The notes: generated by a model not told the origin, from the sequence alone. A stretch of DNA of 15,565 nucleotides from Temnopleurus reevesii (GCA_036244855.1 BQKZ01012828.1:1-15565); one strand, 5' to 3'; shown: positions 1 to 7,766, numbered from the stretch's first letter. Numbers and translations are program-made.

Positions 1-344
1 CCCACCTGCTAGTTAGTGAGCTCCAAAGTGAAATCTTGGAATGCCGTATGTGGTTGCAAGGTGAGTGTTGGTAGCCCATTCACATTGTAAAGCCACACAA
101 TAAAGCTGGGGATAATTCATTTCAATCATTTGCACCTTCTCTTTGGAATGAGATCCCTCAATCTGTCCGCCTTCTGCCATCATCACATACTTTTAAGAGA
201 GCCATAAAAACTCTTCTGTTTGACCAATTTTCTTTCATTTCTGTATTCTTCTTTTGATTATGATTTGTAAAGCGCTCTGGAACCAAGTACTTGTGTATTG
301 AGCGCTATAAAAGAATTTATATTGTATTGTATTGTATTGTATTG
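1..344 (+). mobile_element. 3' end of a CR1/L2-like non-LTR retrotransposon
   Basis: An open frame from 75 to the TGA at 255-257 encodes the end of a reverse-transcriptase polyprotein. The visible motif is FAPSLWNEIPQSVR followed by TFKRAIKTLLF, the usual C-terminal signature of CR1/L2-type ORF2 proteins. A stop at 72-74 closes the frame upstream, so the copy is 5' truncated or decayed. The short 3' UTR carries the pattern 'gagcgctataaaag' and ends in about five units of ATTGT at 321-344. A microsatellite tail in place of poly(A) is typical of CR1 and L2 elements. The family-level call is firm; CR1 versus L2 cannot be decided here. Confidence 0.8.
321..344 (+). repeat. (ATTGT)n tail of the non-LTR element
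   Basis: Nearly five perfect ATTGT units form the 3' terminus of the element. They mark its insertion end and also make a short tandem repeat likely to vary in length. Confidence 0.9.
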
Positions 345-376
345 AAATTATGTATCTGCTCATTCATGAGGCACTC

Positions 377-748
377 TAAGGGTTAAGACCACCACACACT
401 ACACAACTTTTAGGGGGGTGTTGCTCAAAATCAACTGCAAATCAACTGCAACTTTGCAAATTGTAACTCGCATTTTCATTCGCGCGTGGTGTGCGCATTT
501 AAGAAGACGCGCATTAAACAATGATTATGATTGGCGCGTACCGATCAATTGCAACCTTTCAGCAACACCCCCTTAGTGTGAAAACCTTAAGACCAATGTT
601 TTAAATACTGAAACACACCGCAATACGTTGTCTTTTCGTAAGATACTTGACCCTTGAAACTTTATGAAGTATCAAATATTGAGTACCCTGCCATAAGAGA
701 ACATATTTCAGCAAATTTCAGTACTTGCAAAATTGGTCTTAACCCTAA
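377..748. repeat. Two nested inverted-repeat pairs, possible MITE
   Basis: The outer arms are 377-391 (taagggttaagacca) and 734-748, its reverse complement with one mismatch. The inner arms are 411-425 (taggggggtgttgct) and 561-575, 14 of 15 matching in inverted order. The inner pair encloses a GC-richer segment with several CGCG words, unlike the flanks. This resembles a small non-autonomous DNA transposon inside an older one. I could not fix target-site duplications, so the class is open. No coding sequence is visible. Confidence 0.45.
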
Positions 749-1207
749 CTAGGCCGGGCTATTTTGGGAGTTCTCATAGCCGGCCGTCGATCTCGCTATC
801 GCCGCAAAAATTTGCACGTGAGTAGAGTATCTTGTAAACTAACTAATTATGCTAAATAATGCATAAAAATGCATTTTGTGCTCTAAATCACAATATACAG
901 GTGAGAGAAAGCTAATTTTTGGTATAGGTACATATTTTTTGTGTATTCCTGGTATCATATCTAACAATACCACAGTAAAAAATTGCACTGAAAATTTTGA
1001 TTTTTTTTATGTTTTTTTTTATTGTTTTCTTAATGTTTTATGTATTTGTTTTTTCGACCTTTTGTTTTCTATTGTTTTTTTAGCAATATTTATTGCGAAT
1101 ATTTTTTCAAATTAGACATCATTGAATGCGCTTTACATTTTTCTCAAGTATCTTTGGAAATGTACTGCTTTGTGCTCATGAATGAATGTTTATCTCTATT
1201 TGAACAG
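749..1207. other. AT-rich stretch without recognisable genes
   Basis: Apart from a short GC-rich patch near 750-810 (ccgggc, gccggccgtcgatctcg), this is T-rich sequence with long T runs at about 980-1115. The only open frames are Phe/Cys/Ile-rich products of that composition. The T-rich part directly precedes the exon-like segment at 1208 and could serve as its polypyrimidine tract. Confidence 0.6.
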
Positions 1208-1290
1208 ATATTTTGGAGAAGGATCCAGAACCTGAATGCAAGGCCCTGGCGGGTCAAACTCTTATGGTTATAGATACGACCGTTAGCAAG
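1208..1290 (+). CDS. Candidate internal exon of an unrecognised gene
   Basis: The segment follows a plausible acceptor (tctctatttgaacag) and is followed by a donor (aag|gtacag). Of the three frames only one is open throughout, and it is the frame that fits splicing: two leading bases, then 27 codons ending in phase 0. The product is hydrophilic at first (ILEKDPEPECKALAGQ) and then hydrophobic (TLMVIDTTVSK). It joins in phase to the short segment at 2475-2495. No family is recognised. The evidence is only splice sites, phase and amino-acid composition, so it may be a chance frame or a pseudogene exon. Confidence 0.35.
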
Positions 1291-1398
1291 GTACAGTCAC
1301 ATTGTTAAACCTTCATATTTTTTTCCAATTATTTACACAAAGAGGGAGATTGAAATGCGTGAGATGGCACCTTGTTCTATGAAATCTTTCATTTTGTA

Positions 1399-1556
1399 TT
1401 AATGCAATACTATTCTGATGACAAATAATGCAATTTTGTCCAATTATTGAGGCACCTTTCTTAACTATCCAGAAAAATGCAACCAATCTGGATTAAATGC
1501 ATATGTCAATGACATGTCACTGAAGTTACCAGGATTTGTTAAAAAGGAATGTTTAA
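1399..1556 (+). repeat. Direct repeat, copy 1 (about 157 bp)
   Basis: This matches 2050-2207 without gaps. I count about seven substitutions, close to 95% identity. It contains the exon-like segment at 1473-1558, its upstream pyrimidine-rich tract and its acceptor. The two copies are about 650 bp apart in the same orientation. Confidence 0.85.
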
Positions 1557-1558
1557 AG
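1473..1558 (+). CDS. Candidate exon, copy 1 of a tandem duplicate
   Basis: The acceptor is cctttcttaactatccag and the donor is AAAG|GTAGAA. Two leading bases are followed by 28 codons, ending in phase 0. Only this frame is open across the segment. The product includes KCNQSGLNAYVND and LKLPGFVKKECLK and has ordinary protein composition. It cannot be joined in phase to 1208-1290, which has the same phase pattern (enters needing one base, leaves in phase 0), but it could join 2475. The two exons might therefore be alternatives. No family is recognised. Confidence 0.35.
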
Positions 1559-2049
1559 GTAGAATACTTCTTTTGCAGCCTAAAATTTGACTATCCAAGA
1601 TTGTTGTGTTATGTTGAAGAGTACTAAATGTTAGAACATATCACCAATCAATTAAGCACAAAGATTGGTCATGATAAGCGCAATTATAGTTATTCCAATA
1701 ATAGTTCTTTTATTCGGGCCTCAAATTAATTCAAAAAAGCCGTTGACCCCTCGTTGACCAATAGCTTTAAGAGTCTCTGACAGTCTCTCTCTTCCGCATG
1801 GTGTGGCAGTTTATTGAAGTGCACACTGTATGTGCTCTTACAATGTTTTGTGTGTGTGTGTGGTAATACGCTAGGAGTATCACGATACTGTTGGTGTCAA
1901 GATGAATTATGATAGAATAGATTTTTATGTGAATTAAATATTCTGGACTCCATTGGACAAAAATACTTCATAGAGGTTATTATTTTGGCATATCCTAGGT
2001 ACACAACAAGTTGTATAACCATTATTTGTGCAAATGTAGTTTTCTACCT
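1557..2049. other. Spacer between the direct repeats
   Basis: No coding or RNA gene is visible. A short (TG)n run of about six units lies near 1848-1861. The rest is AT-rich and unstructured, and would be intronic if the flanking exon-like segments are real. Confidence 0.6.
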
Positions 2050-2207
2050 TTAATGCAATACTATTCTAATGGCAAATAATGCAATTTTGTCCAATTATTG
2101 AGGCACCTTTCTTATCTACCCAGGAAAATGCAACCAATCTGGATTAAATGCATATGTCAATGACATGTCATTGAAGTTACCAGGATTTGTTAAAAAAGAA
2201 TGTTTAA
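2050..2207 (+). repeat. Direct repeat, copy 2 (about 157 bp)
   Basis: This is the second copy of the repeat at 1399-1556. Its identity ends abruptly at 2207, two bases before the place where the donor would lie, so the downstream splice context differs from copy 1. Confidence 0.85.
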
Positions 2208-2209
2208 CT
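2124..2209 (+). CDS. Candidate exon, copy 2 of a tandem duplicate
   Basis: Copy 2 keeps the acceptor (cttatctacccag) and the frame of copy 1. Within the shared coding codons I see two base differences, CTG/TTG and AAG/AAA, and both are synonymous. The donor position reads ACT|GTGATA, weaker than the AAAG|GTAGAA of copy 1, and the frame runs on into unrelated sequence. It may be an inactive duplicate or a mutually exclusive exon. With so few differences the synonymous pattern is suggestive only. Confidence 0.3.
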
Positions 2210-2279
2210 GTGATAGCTTGGACAGTAACTCTTTTGAAGACTAAATCCCAAAACTTGAATAAGTTGTCATGCCTTATCG

Positions 2280-2380
2280 CAACATGGATAAACACTGATT
2301 GGCAGTGTGTGTCCGAGATGTGTTTCCGAGATGCGTTTCTGAGATGCTGTGTCACTGTCAATCAGTGCCTATCCATGTTG
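2280..2380. repeat. Long stem-loop with three 13-bp repeats in its loop
   Basis: The arms 2280-2307 and 2353-2380 are inverted copies, 25 of 28 positions pairing. The 45-base loop consists largely of three tandem 13-base units starting at 2312, 2325 and 2338 (tccgagatgtgtt, tccgagatgcgtt, tctgagatgctgt). This could be a small foldback element, or an RNA hairpin if transcribed as part of an intron. No target-site duplication was found. Confidence 0.75.
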
Positions 2381-2474
2381 AGATGTGGCCAGCATTATTT
2401 CAATTATTATCTTCCCATCACAAAACTCATTCAATCGATAAAATGCATTTTATCTCTATTTTTTAATTCAACAG

Positions 2475-2495
2475 GAGCTGAAGGGAAAGATGTGA
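2475..2495 (+). CDS. Candidate terminal exon (six codons and stop)
   Basis: A good acceptor (ttttttaattcaacag) precedes GAG CTG AAG GGA AAG ATG TGA. It is in phase 0 and would close the frame from either 1208-1290 or 1473-1558. The same frame stays open for about 28 codons after the TGA (KFIKYEAGLENFEQYSICAK region, to about 2580) until a SINE interrupts it. The TGA may therefore be a mutation in a longer exon and not a true end. No family is recognised. Confidence 0.3.
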   Translation, partial: ELKGKM

Positions 2496-2579
2496 GGAGA
2501 TAAATTCATTAAATATGAGGCTGGATTAGAGAACTTTGAACAATATTCTATTTGTGCCAAGAGACAAACGCCAAAGTCC

Positions 2580-2814
2580 CGGTCATCACCGGTCATGTGT
2601 GGCTCAGTGGTAGAGCGTCTGCCCCATGAACGGAATGTCGTGGGTTTTGATCCCCGGCCGAGTCATACCAAAGACTTATAAAAATGGGACCATCTGTCTT
2701 GTTGCCAGGCACTCTGCATTTATGAAAGGAGAAGGGTAATAATAACTTTATGTTATGTGGCTACCCTGGGTAAATAGGACATTATTATTTATTATTTTTT
2801 ATTGAAGTCCGTGC
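2580..2814 (+). mobile_element. tRNA-derived SINE
   Basis: The head contains an RNA polymerase III A box (tggctcagtgg, 2600-2610) and B box (gggttttgatccc, 2642-2654) in tRNA-like spacing. A tRNA-unrelated body follows to about 2780, then a TTATTATTT-rich tail to 2814. The six-base word AAGTCC at 2574-2579 recurs at 2815-2820 and is a plausible target-site duplication. The head lacks a clean tRNA cloverleaf, so this is a SINE and not a functional tRNA gene. The insertion splits exon-like sequence (2496-2579 and 2820-2917). Confidence 0.8.
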
Positions 2815-2819
2815 TGAGA

Positions 2820-2917
2820 AGAGGCATCAAGAGGTGCAAGATCTGTATCTGAAGTTGAAAGTGGGACATTCCAACAAGATATGGGAAAGGTTGAACTGGG
2901 AAAGGTTGAACGCTTAC
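2820..2917 (+). pseudogene. Coding-like fragment downstream of the SINE
   Basis: One frame is open from the SINE tail to about 2938 and reads as charged, helix-like protein: VRAEKRHQEVQDLYLKLK, then GHSNKIWERLN. If the SINE and one copy of its target duplication are removed, this segment abuts the open frame ending near 2579, but in a frame shifted by one base. I read both parts as remnants of one exon. A 14-base tandem duplication (gggaaaggttgaac, twice, near 2884-2911) repeats the residues WERLN. The family is not recognised. Confidence 0.35.
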
Positions 2918-2920
2918 CTT

Positions 2921-3178
2921 TCAGTAAGATTGTGTTGTGATAGGATTAAATGTTAGAATTTGAGCGTCATGTGAAACACCAGCAGTTGCTGGAACCCCTT
3001 CACTGAGTTTCATGTGACCAGCTAGCAAGTCAATCATGTTCGACTTCTTCATTCCCTGTTCTCCTTCAATCTTCAATTGATCACATACAATTTTCAAGTC
3101 ATCTTTCCTTAGCGATTTTAAGTCACTACCGGACAAATCGGTCTTCTTGAGAAACTCTTCAATATTAATTGGAGCCAT
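2921..3178 (-). pseudogene. N-terminus of an LTR-retrotransposon gag-like protein
   Basis: The 85-codon frame starts MAPINIEEFLKKTDLSG and continues with a run of short helices (LRKDDLKIVCDQLKIEG, MKKSNMIDLLAGHMK). That pattern resembles the Rho-N/SAP-like start found in gag proteins of many gypsy-type elements. The start ATG lies about 140 bases downstream of a tRNA-Pro-like primer binding site on the same strand, as expected for leader and gag. The frame stops after 85 residues, far short of a full gag, and no capsid, zinc knuckle or pol follows. A donor-like AAG|GTAAGC lies just after the stop. The family assignment is inferred from pattern and context. Confidence 0.5.
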
Positions 3179-3320
3179 GATTGATTGTATACTACAAAAC
3201 TGTTAATACAAACATATTTCAATATCGGCACAATACTTAATACAAGTTTCTACAATTTCAAAAATTTTCAAAAAAAATTCAAGTTTTTAGTTACGTTCTG
3301 ACTCGTTTTAGTTGTTTCGC

Positions 3321-3338
3321 TTCCCAGACAAGCCCCCA
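3321..3338 (-). promoter_or_regulatory. Primer binding site resembling tRNA-Pro
   Basis: Read on the minus strand this is TGGGGGCTTGTCTGGGAA. It matches the complement of the tRNA-Pro 3' end used by several retroelements at about 15 of 18 positions. The two internal differences are C to T, the usual CpG decay. It lies just downstream of a possible LTR end (gtaaca, four bases before) and upstream of the gag-like frame. An LTR should therefore extend from about 3343 toward higher coordinates. Confidence 0.6.
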
Positions 3339-3342
3339 ATTT

Positions 3343-4618
3343 TGTTACAAAATCTTGACACAAGAAAAACAGTGTCTACAAGATATCAAAGAAAGGGTTT
3401 GTTTCTGAATGTGAAAAGAAGACATGAAAAGAAACTTTTCAATCTGAAGAAAGGTATGGAAATGACAACATACATTAAAGCCATTGTTTAACATTGTTTT
3501 CATTTAAAAAAATTCTCAACTGCCAGATCCTAGAGGTTATCTGAAAGGTTGATGGTGCTTATAAACTAAACTGGAAAAATATTAGGCTTTAAAATCAACA
3601 TTTAGTGCTTGAAACAAGCGAAAATCTAAAACGTCGCCTCCATACTCTTTGTACAGGAATTAATGCATCATCATTATGCTTTAATTCAATATACATAGAT
3701 CTCTTGATAGTGCATGAATAACTTTCTTTATTTTTGGATCCTCTGTTGATTCTTCATCTATCTGAATATATTTAGATAGGACAGACAGCTTGGTTTGAGA
3801 ATTTTTTAAATTGTGCAACTGCAATGTGTGACAGTGCCTTTAAAAAATACCTAGGATTTCTTTAGGAGAAGAGATTAAAATTTGAAGAGCGGATGATACT
3901 GAGTTATGAAAGGAAATAGTAAGAGTGGATTTGTAAAGAATGTGAAAAATGGGTGAGACTGAATTTTGTGGTTGGTACATAAAGGTGCAATCGTTTAATT
4001 TTGAGGATACATTTGTAGCATATCCTGTTTTTCATTAATATGCCTCCAACATCATAAGATGACGCCAGGTGTCAGAGGCATTATTTTCATTGTGCCTTAT
4101 TTTCATTCATTTTAAGATAAAATCAATATTTTTACTAAAAATGAAACATTCAGTCCTTCATGATAAACTTGCATTATGAATATATCTTTCATGTGAAGCT
4201 ATATCCCAAAAGAAAAAAAGTTCTGGGTTAATATTTTAATGCATTTAGACGGAATGGGCCAGAATGAGTTTGAAGTGTGCCAAAATATTATTTTATGTGC
4301 CCCTTTCACATCAATATAGTCACCGGTTTCACGAAGTGTCCTTGGAGCACTTTTGCGTCAAAAAAAGTTTGAAAAAAACGTGTTTAAAGTTTTGCTTTTT
4401 TTCAATCGCTTACTTCAAGACATTAAAACCTGAAATGAGAATATTTTTTTGAATATCCGGACAAATCAATTCCTAAAGATTAATATGACATTTCTTTCAT
4501 GTCATAATGGTGCTGATTTATTAAGTTACATGCTCCTAATTACGAGGGAAACTAACGGGACGGTTCGTTCAGGCAAGGTGGTTTTAAAAGATTGTCTTTC
4601 TACAACCTAACAACCCGT
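3343..4618. other. AT-rich stretch; possible LTR at its left end
   Basis: No gene is recognised. The part nearest 3343 should hold the LTR (minus orientation) that goes with the primer binding site, but I found no second LTR and cannot place its outer boundary. Weak stem-loops occur, for example at 3766-3782 and about 4038-4085. The short frames here are low-complexity and unsupported. Confidence 0.5.
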
Positions 4619-5141
4619 TTACATATCTAAAAGCTGGACTGGCAGCATGATCTCCTCAATCTGTCGTAGAGTTCGCTCAATCGTGCTGTGCATTGAGTCC
4701 TTCTCACTCTGCCCATGCCCAACCTCGAAGAAATGGAGGCTTATCCTCCTGACATTGTTGGACTTCTTCACAAAGTCCAACATCATGCTTGGGACAACAG
4801 AATTTTTATTCTGCCCAGAGTACCCATCTGAGAAGAAGTCTACTTCCTCCTTTCTGTCCAGCTCACAGAGATAGCGATGGAGGTGGGAAGCTATTACGGA
4901 AGCTGCCCTTTTAGTCTGTCCTTCATTAGAGAGATAGCATGTTCCCTCTTTGTTGCCTATACACAGTAAAATTGAAGTTGGCCAACCTTCGTTTGTAGTA
5001 GAGCTCAGATCTGGCAGATTTGGGAAGGTTAATTACTTGTTGGAGATCAAATACCGCCACATGGTATAGTGGGTGTTGGCAGGCTCTTTCTTTGGCAGCC
5101 ATTTTTACTTCTCTCACTGCATTCTTTTCATTGATGTGCTC

Positions 5142-5561
5142 CTAGAATTCATCTACGATATTTTCCTTCTGGTTCTGCGAAACTCTGTAATACGTTTCAC
5201 AGATGCCACATTGATCTTTTTTTTTAGTGTGAAACTTAAGATTCATCTCCTGCAAGACTGTTTTGTATAGTGATAGGGATGCTTTGCTTCCGTTTTCATT
5301 ACATTCAGGGTACATTCGGTACATTTTCTCAGCATTTAAATCGGATGCAAGGTATTCACACTTGCTGTTTCCATGACAGTAGTGCGACTTCATTCTTAGG
5401 AACTTGTCTACGTGACTTCGTACACTTTCCTTTAAAAGGGAGTCGTGCTCCTCACGTCTACGGCCTCCTTGCTTTTCCCCGTCTAGAATGCCACAGGGTT
5501 GAAGCTTGCTCATAACTGTCTTGACCTGTTGATAGGAAATCCCACGTTTAGACAGAAACAT
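5142..5561 (-). pseudogene. Central conserved block of the transposase-like gene
   Basis: This is the longest uninterrupted piece, about 139 codons. Cys and His residues (SHYCHGNSKCEYL and KKDQCGIC) suggest metal binding in the family. The next 28 bases continue in the same frame after a single TAG, so the block was once joined to the piece at 4926-5117. Upstream the frame remains open to the edge of the MITE at 5616, showing the insertion fell inside coding sequence. Confidence 0.7.
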
Positions 5562-5615
5562 CTGCTGGTGTACTTGTTTCTTCCCTACGGGATCAGTGCA
5601 AGAAGGAAGGGAGTA

Positions 5616-5790
5616 CAGTCAAACCTCTTTATAAAGAGGTCCTTGGGACCAGAGAAATTATCTCTTTATATTGAAACCTTGTTATATCAGGGCCGAAATA
5701 TAATAAAATACAAAGAGATGGGACCAGGAAAACTACCTTGTTATAATGAGATCTCGTTATGTCAGTGCTCTTTATAACGAGATTGGACTG
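5616..5790 (+). mobile_element. Pogo/Tigger-like MITE, copy 1
   Basis: The element is 175 bp. The left terminus is cagtcaaacctctttataaa and the right terminus is its imperfect inverted copy, ending ttggactg. TA lies on both sides (5614-5615 and 5791-5792), the target duplication of Tc1/mariner/pogo-type transposons. The interior has further TTATAA-type sub-repeats and the words aaatacaaagagatggga and ccaggaaaa, shared in inverted orientation with the copy at 13639-13760. It has no coding capacity. It interrupts the transposase-like gene. Confidence 0.85.
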
Positions 5791-6262
5791 TATTTAAATT
5801 TTCATTTTTCCTTGTCAGTAGAGACCATAATATGTCGGGCTATCAATTCCCATTGCTTCTGAAGATCACCAAGATCAAAGTAGTTTGATCTTATTTCTAC
5901 TCTTTCCTCTTTGGTGTAAGTAGTGCAAAACAGTTCTCACTCAGAGCATCAAACGCATGGGCTCTCGAAGGTCAGCTCCTTTCTTGCAGGCATGAATCTT
6001 TAAGTTTTTTCACTTGTGTATGCCTCGCCATGATTCCATTTTTTTTTTAACCACAGCATTTCTGCTCTTTGATTCCATTTTTTTTCTTGGATTTGCCACT
6101 GATGGAGCTCTTTCACCATCGACAATAAAGTCTTCAGGTAGCAATCTCGCCGATTCTCTGGGAAGATCTCCAATGCCACCTTCATCAAGGACGTCGGTCA
6201 TCATGTCATCCCTTTGTGGAGAACTTTGAACATTTTTGAGCGTGAACCTGACCATGGCTCAT

Positions 6263-6835
6263 TCATCTCTCCAATAACAGTGTCACTGATAAGGCAGTTG
6301 ATTGAGGTGTTTTGCATATCAGATAGAATTCGAACATTCTCGTACTGCTTCCTTTGGAGACAGTGGGATCTTGATCATTTTGAATTGCTTTACCATTAGC
6401 TGAGAGGGGTGCTAACCTTGCAGCTTCATGAGGAGGATCTTGCCTGTCCTTTGTGTTTGTCATCATGTCGTTCTGCAGTGAAAAACTCTTTGATGGCAAT
6501 GAAGCTGATGAAGAAACAGCCACATCATTTTAGTTGAGATCTCTGTTAGGAGGGATTTGTGAGATGTTTGGTACTGTAGCAACAGTGCTAGCCTCCTGTA
6601 ATGGCACATCTGTCAACTTGGCCAAACTAGAAAAGGCCTCCACGTTAACATCTACTTCAGCAAAAGCCTGGTTATGGCATGAGCATGGATCGCTCAAAGT
6701 CGAATGCTGGTAATAACACATACAACGGTGGCAGGCCGCCCAGACCTCTTCAGAACAATTGAAATGTTCACATGTATTGACAATATGGGGAGGCTTACCA
6801 GCAGGAGGGATAGCTGTAGTTGGTTATTAATATCC
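6263..6835 (-). pseudogene. Cys-rich N-terminal region, possibly of the same transposase-like gene
   Basis: From about 6835 downward a frame shows CEHFNCSEEVWAACHRC and then CSCHN. Paired Cys and His of this kind suggest a zinc-binding module. It continues to the TAA at 6530-6532 and stays in frame beyond it to 6263. The part after the stop includes SLQNDMMTNTKDRQDPPHEA. A related stretch in the next block (about 6130-6215) reads RDDMMTDVLDEGG and PRESARLLPE, suggesting an internal repeat in a linker. Order and strand fit an N-terminal extension of the gene at 4619-6255, but I cannot prove they were one protein. Bases 6539-6835 recur exactly at 10094-10390. Confidence 0.45.
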
Positions 6836-6949
6836 CATTCCCATTATTAGTTTATAAAATGTGATGCCCTAAGAGCGGAAGAACATCATACAAATTTTGA
6901 CCTCCAGTGATTTGATTCTTCATTGTGATATAAAAATGAGTGATTACCA

Positions 6950-7093
6950 AGACACTTTGAAGGGACCTCTGTATTGAGGATAGAGTCACTTCGAGAGGCT
7001 GCCCATAATTCTACGGATTGATCTGAAGATCCTCTTCCAGACGCCTCATATGTGGCTCGCTCCCGGTGGATTGAACTCCCACTCCATGATCAG
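6950..7093 (-). pseudogene. BEL/Pao integrase, C-terminal part
   Basis: Downstream of the MITE at 7094-7220 the integrase continues with WEFNPPGASHI, a stop (TGA), then GVWKRIFRSIRR. This is the conserved block that carries the third catalytic acidic residue (GGVWER in typical Pao elements). Here that Glu is a Lys codon at 7034-7036. Two stop codons break the frame. An identical segment lies at 10505-10648. Confidence 0.7.
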
Positions 7094-7220
7094 GGGCCTG
7101 TAACATAAAAGATGCAATTAAACTTACAATAAATATTTATCGTAAGTCTATGGCAAAATGTGTACCAAAGAGATGCAATTAATTGCAAGATTAATTGCAT
7201 CTCTTTTATGTTACAGGCCC
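7094..7220. mobile_element. Palindromic MITE inside the Pao integrase
   Basis: The left arm 7094-7121 (gggcctgtaacataaaa, then gatgcaattaa) pairs with the right arm 7191-7220, which differs by a two-base insertion. A third copy of gatgcaattaa near 7171-7181 makes an inner palindrome with the right arm. The 127-bp element has no coding capacity. It separates the second catalytic Asp block of the integrase (SDNG) from the third. I could not fix the target duplication, so hAT, piggyBac or another class remains open. Confidence 0.75.
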
Positions 7221-7766
7221 GTTGTCCGACAAGAACTTTGCGATCTTCCATTGGTTCAGAGCCGTAATACTCTCCCGCAGTTCCTGCTCGGCATCCTTGA
7301 AATTTGTCCCATTGTCGCTTAGCATCCCCCTTGGGCGACCCCTCCGGCTGACAAACCTCCTGAGTGCGTTTATGAACGAGTCCGTGTCCAAGGAGTGCGC
7401 AACTTCGATATGGACGGCCCTCGTAGCGAGACATGTGAAAACACAGCCATAACTTTTCACGCCACTTCTTCCTTGCTTGACGTGGAATGATCTGAAGAAG
7501 TCCATTCCAGAGTTATGAAACGGAGGCGTTTCAGGCTTTACCCTCTCTTTTGGGAAATTGGCTAAAATCTGCTTTCCTGTTGTTGCATTCCGCCTGCAAC
7601 ACTGGAGACACTGGCCGATTATTCTACGAACGGTAGCTCCCCCTTTCATAACCCAGATTCGGTCACGCACAGCCGTCCACGTCGCACCCAGTACCGAATG
7701 GCCGACTTCTCTGTGATAATGTTCGATGAGCCGCCTGGTGATGTGATGATCACTAGGCAGGATCAT
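7221..7766 (-). pseudogene. BEL/Pao retrotransposon integrase fragment
   Basis: The integrase inserts element cDNA into host DNA. The 186-codon frame starting at 7766 runs a few codons into the MITE. It shows the H2C2 zinc-binding part (HYHREVGH, then CLQC at residues 53-56), the first catalytic Asp at residue 89 (SGMDFF) and the second at 151 (MLSDNGTNF). The third acidic residue lies beyond the MITE and is mutated. The start overlaps the RNase H frame by 14 bases, showing that the tether region normally between them has been deleted. The copy is therefore dead. An identical copy lies at 10776-11321. Confidence 0.85.

Larger units (their letters stand above)
4619..6255 (-). pseudogene. Broken transposase-like gene, probably DUF7869 family
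   Basis: Read from 6255 downward, the family landmarks appear in order but in several frames. First comes a Lys-rich segment (about 6010-6190) ending NHGEAYTS. A Cys motif and FALLT...R...NYFDLGDLQKQW follow at about 5815-6000, then CTDPVGKK near 5600. The central block at 5142-5561 contains SHYCHGNSKCEYL, KMYRMYPEC and LKFHTKKKDQCGIC. HVAVFDLQQVINLP lies in the block 4926-5117. The terminal core at 4619-4965 has SDGYSGQNKN at 4802-4831, and GHGQSEKD and TIER at about 4676-4720. That core resembles an acidic nuclease-like centre in spacing; catalysis is my inference. Damage includes a TAG at 5142-5144, a frameshift near 4965, further shifts near 5900-5960 and a MITE at 5616-5790. The family is clear to me from motifs; the Pfam name is from memory. 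Confidence 0.7.

Noticed and set aside
876..1273. Plus-strand frames rich in Phe, Cys and Ile
   Set aside because: They come from T-rich low-complexity sequence. Only the separate frame at 1208-1290 has splice and composition support.
1208..1558. Direct splicing of 1208-1290 to 1473-1558
   Set aside because: The phases do not match: the first ends in phase 0 and the second needs one preceding base.
2116..2361. Minus-strand 81-codon frame
   Set aside because: It is antisense to the direct repeat and the stem-loop, with no motif; open by chance.
2597..2672. Functional tRNA gene
   Set aside because: A and B boxes are present but I could not form a convincing cloverleaf. The sequence continues into a SINE body and tail with a target duplication.
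7195..7452. Plus-strand 85-codon frame (and its twin at 10750-11007)
   Set aside because: It is antisense to the Pao integrase and starts inside the MITE; a shadow frame.
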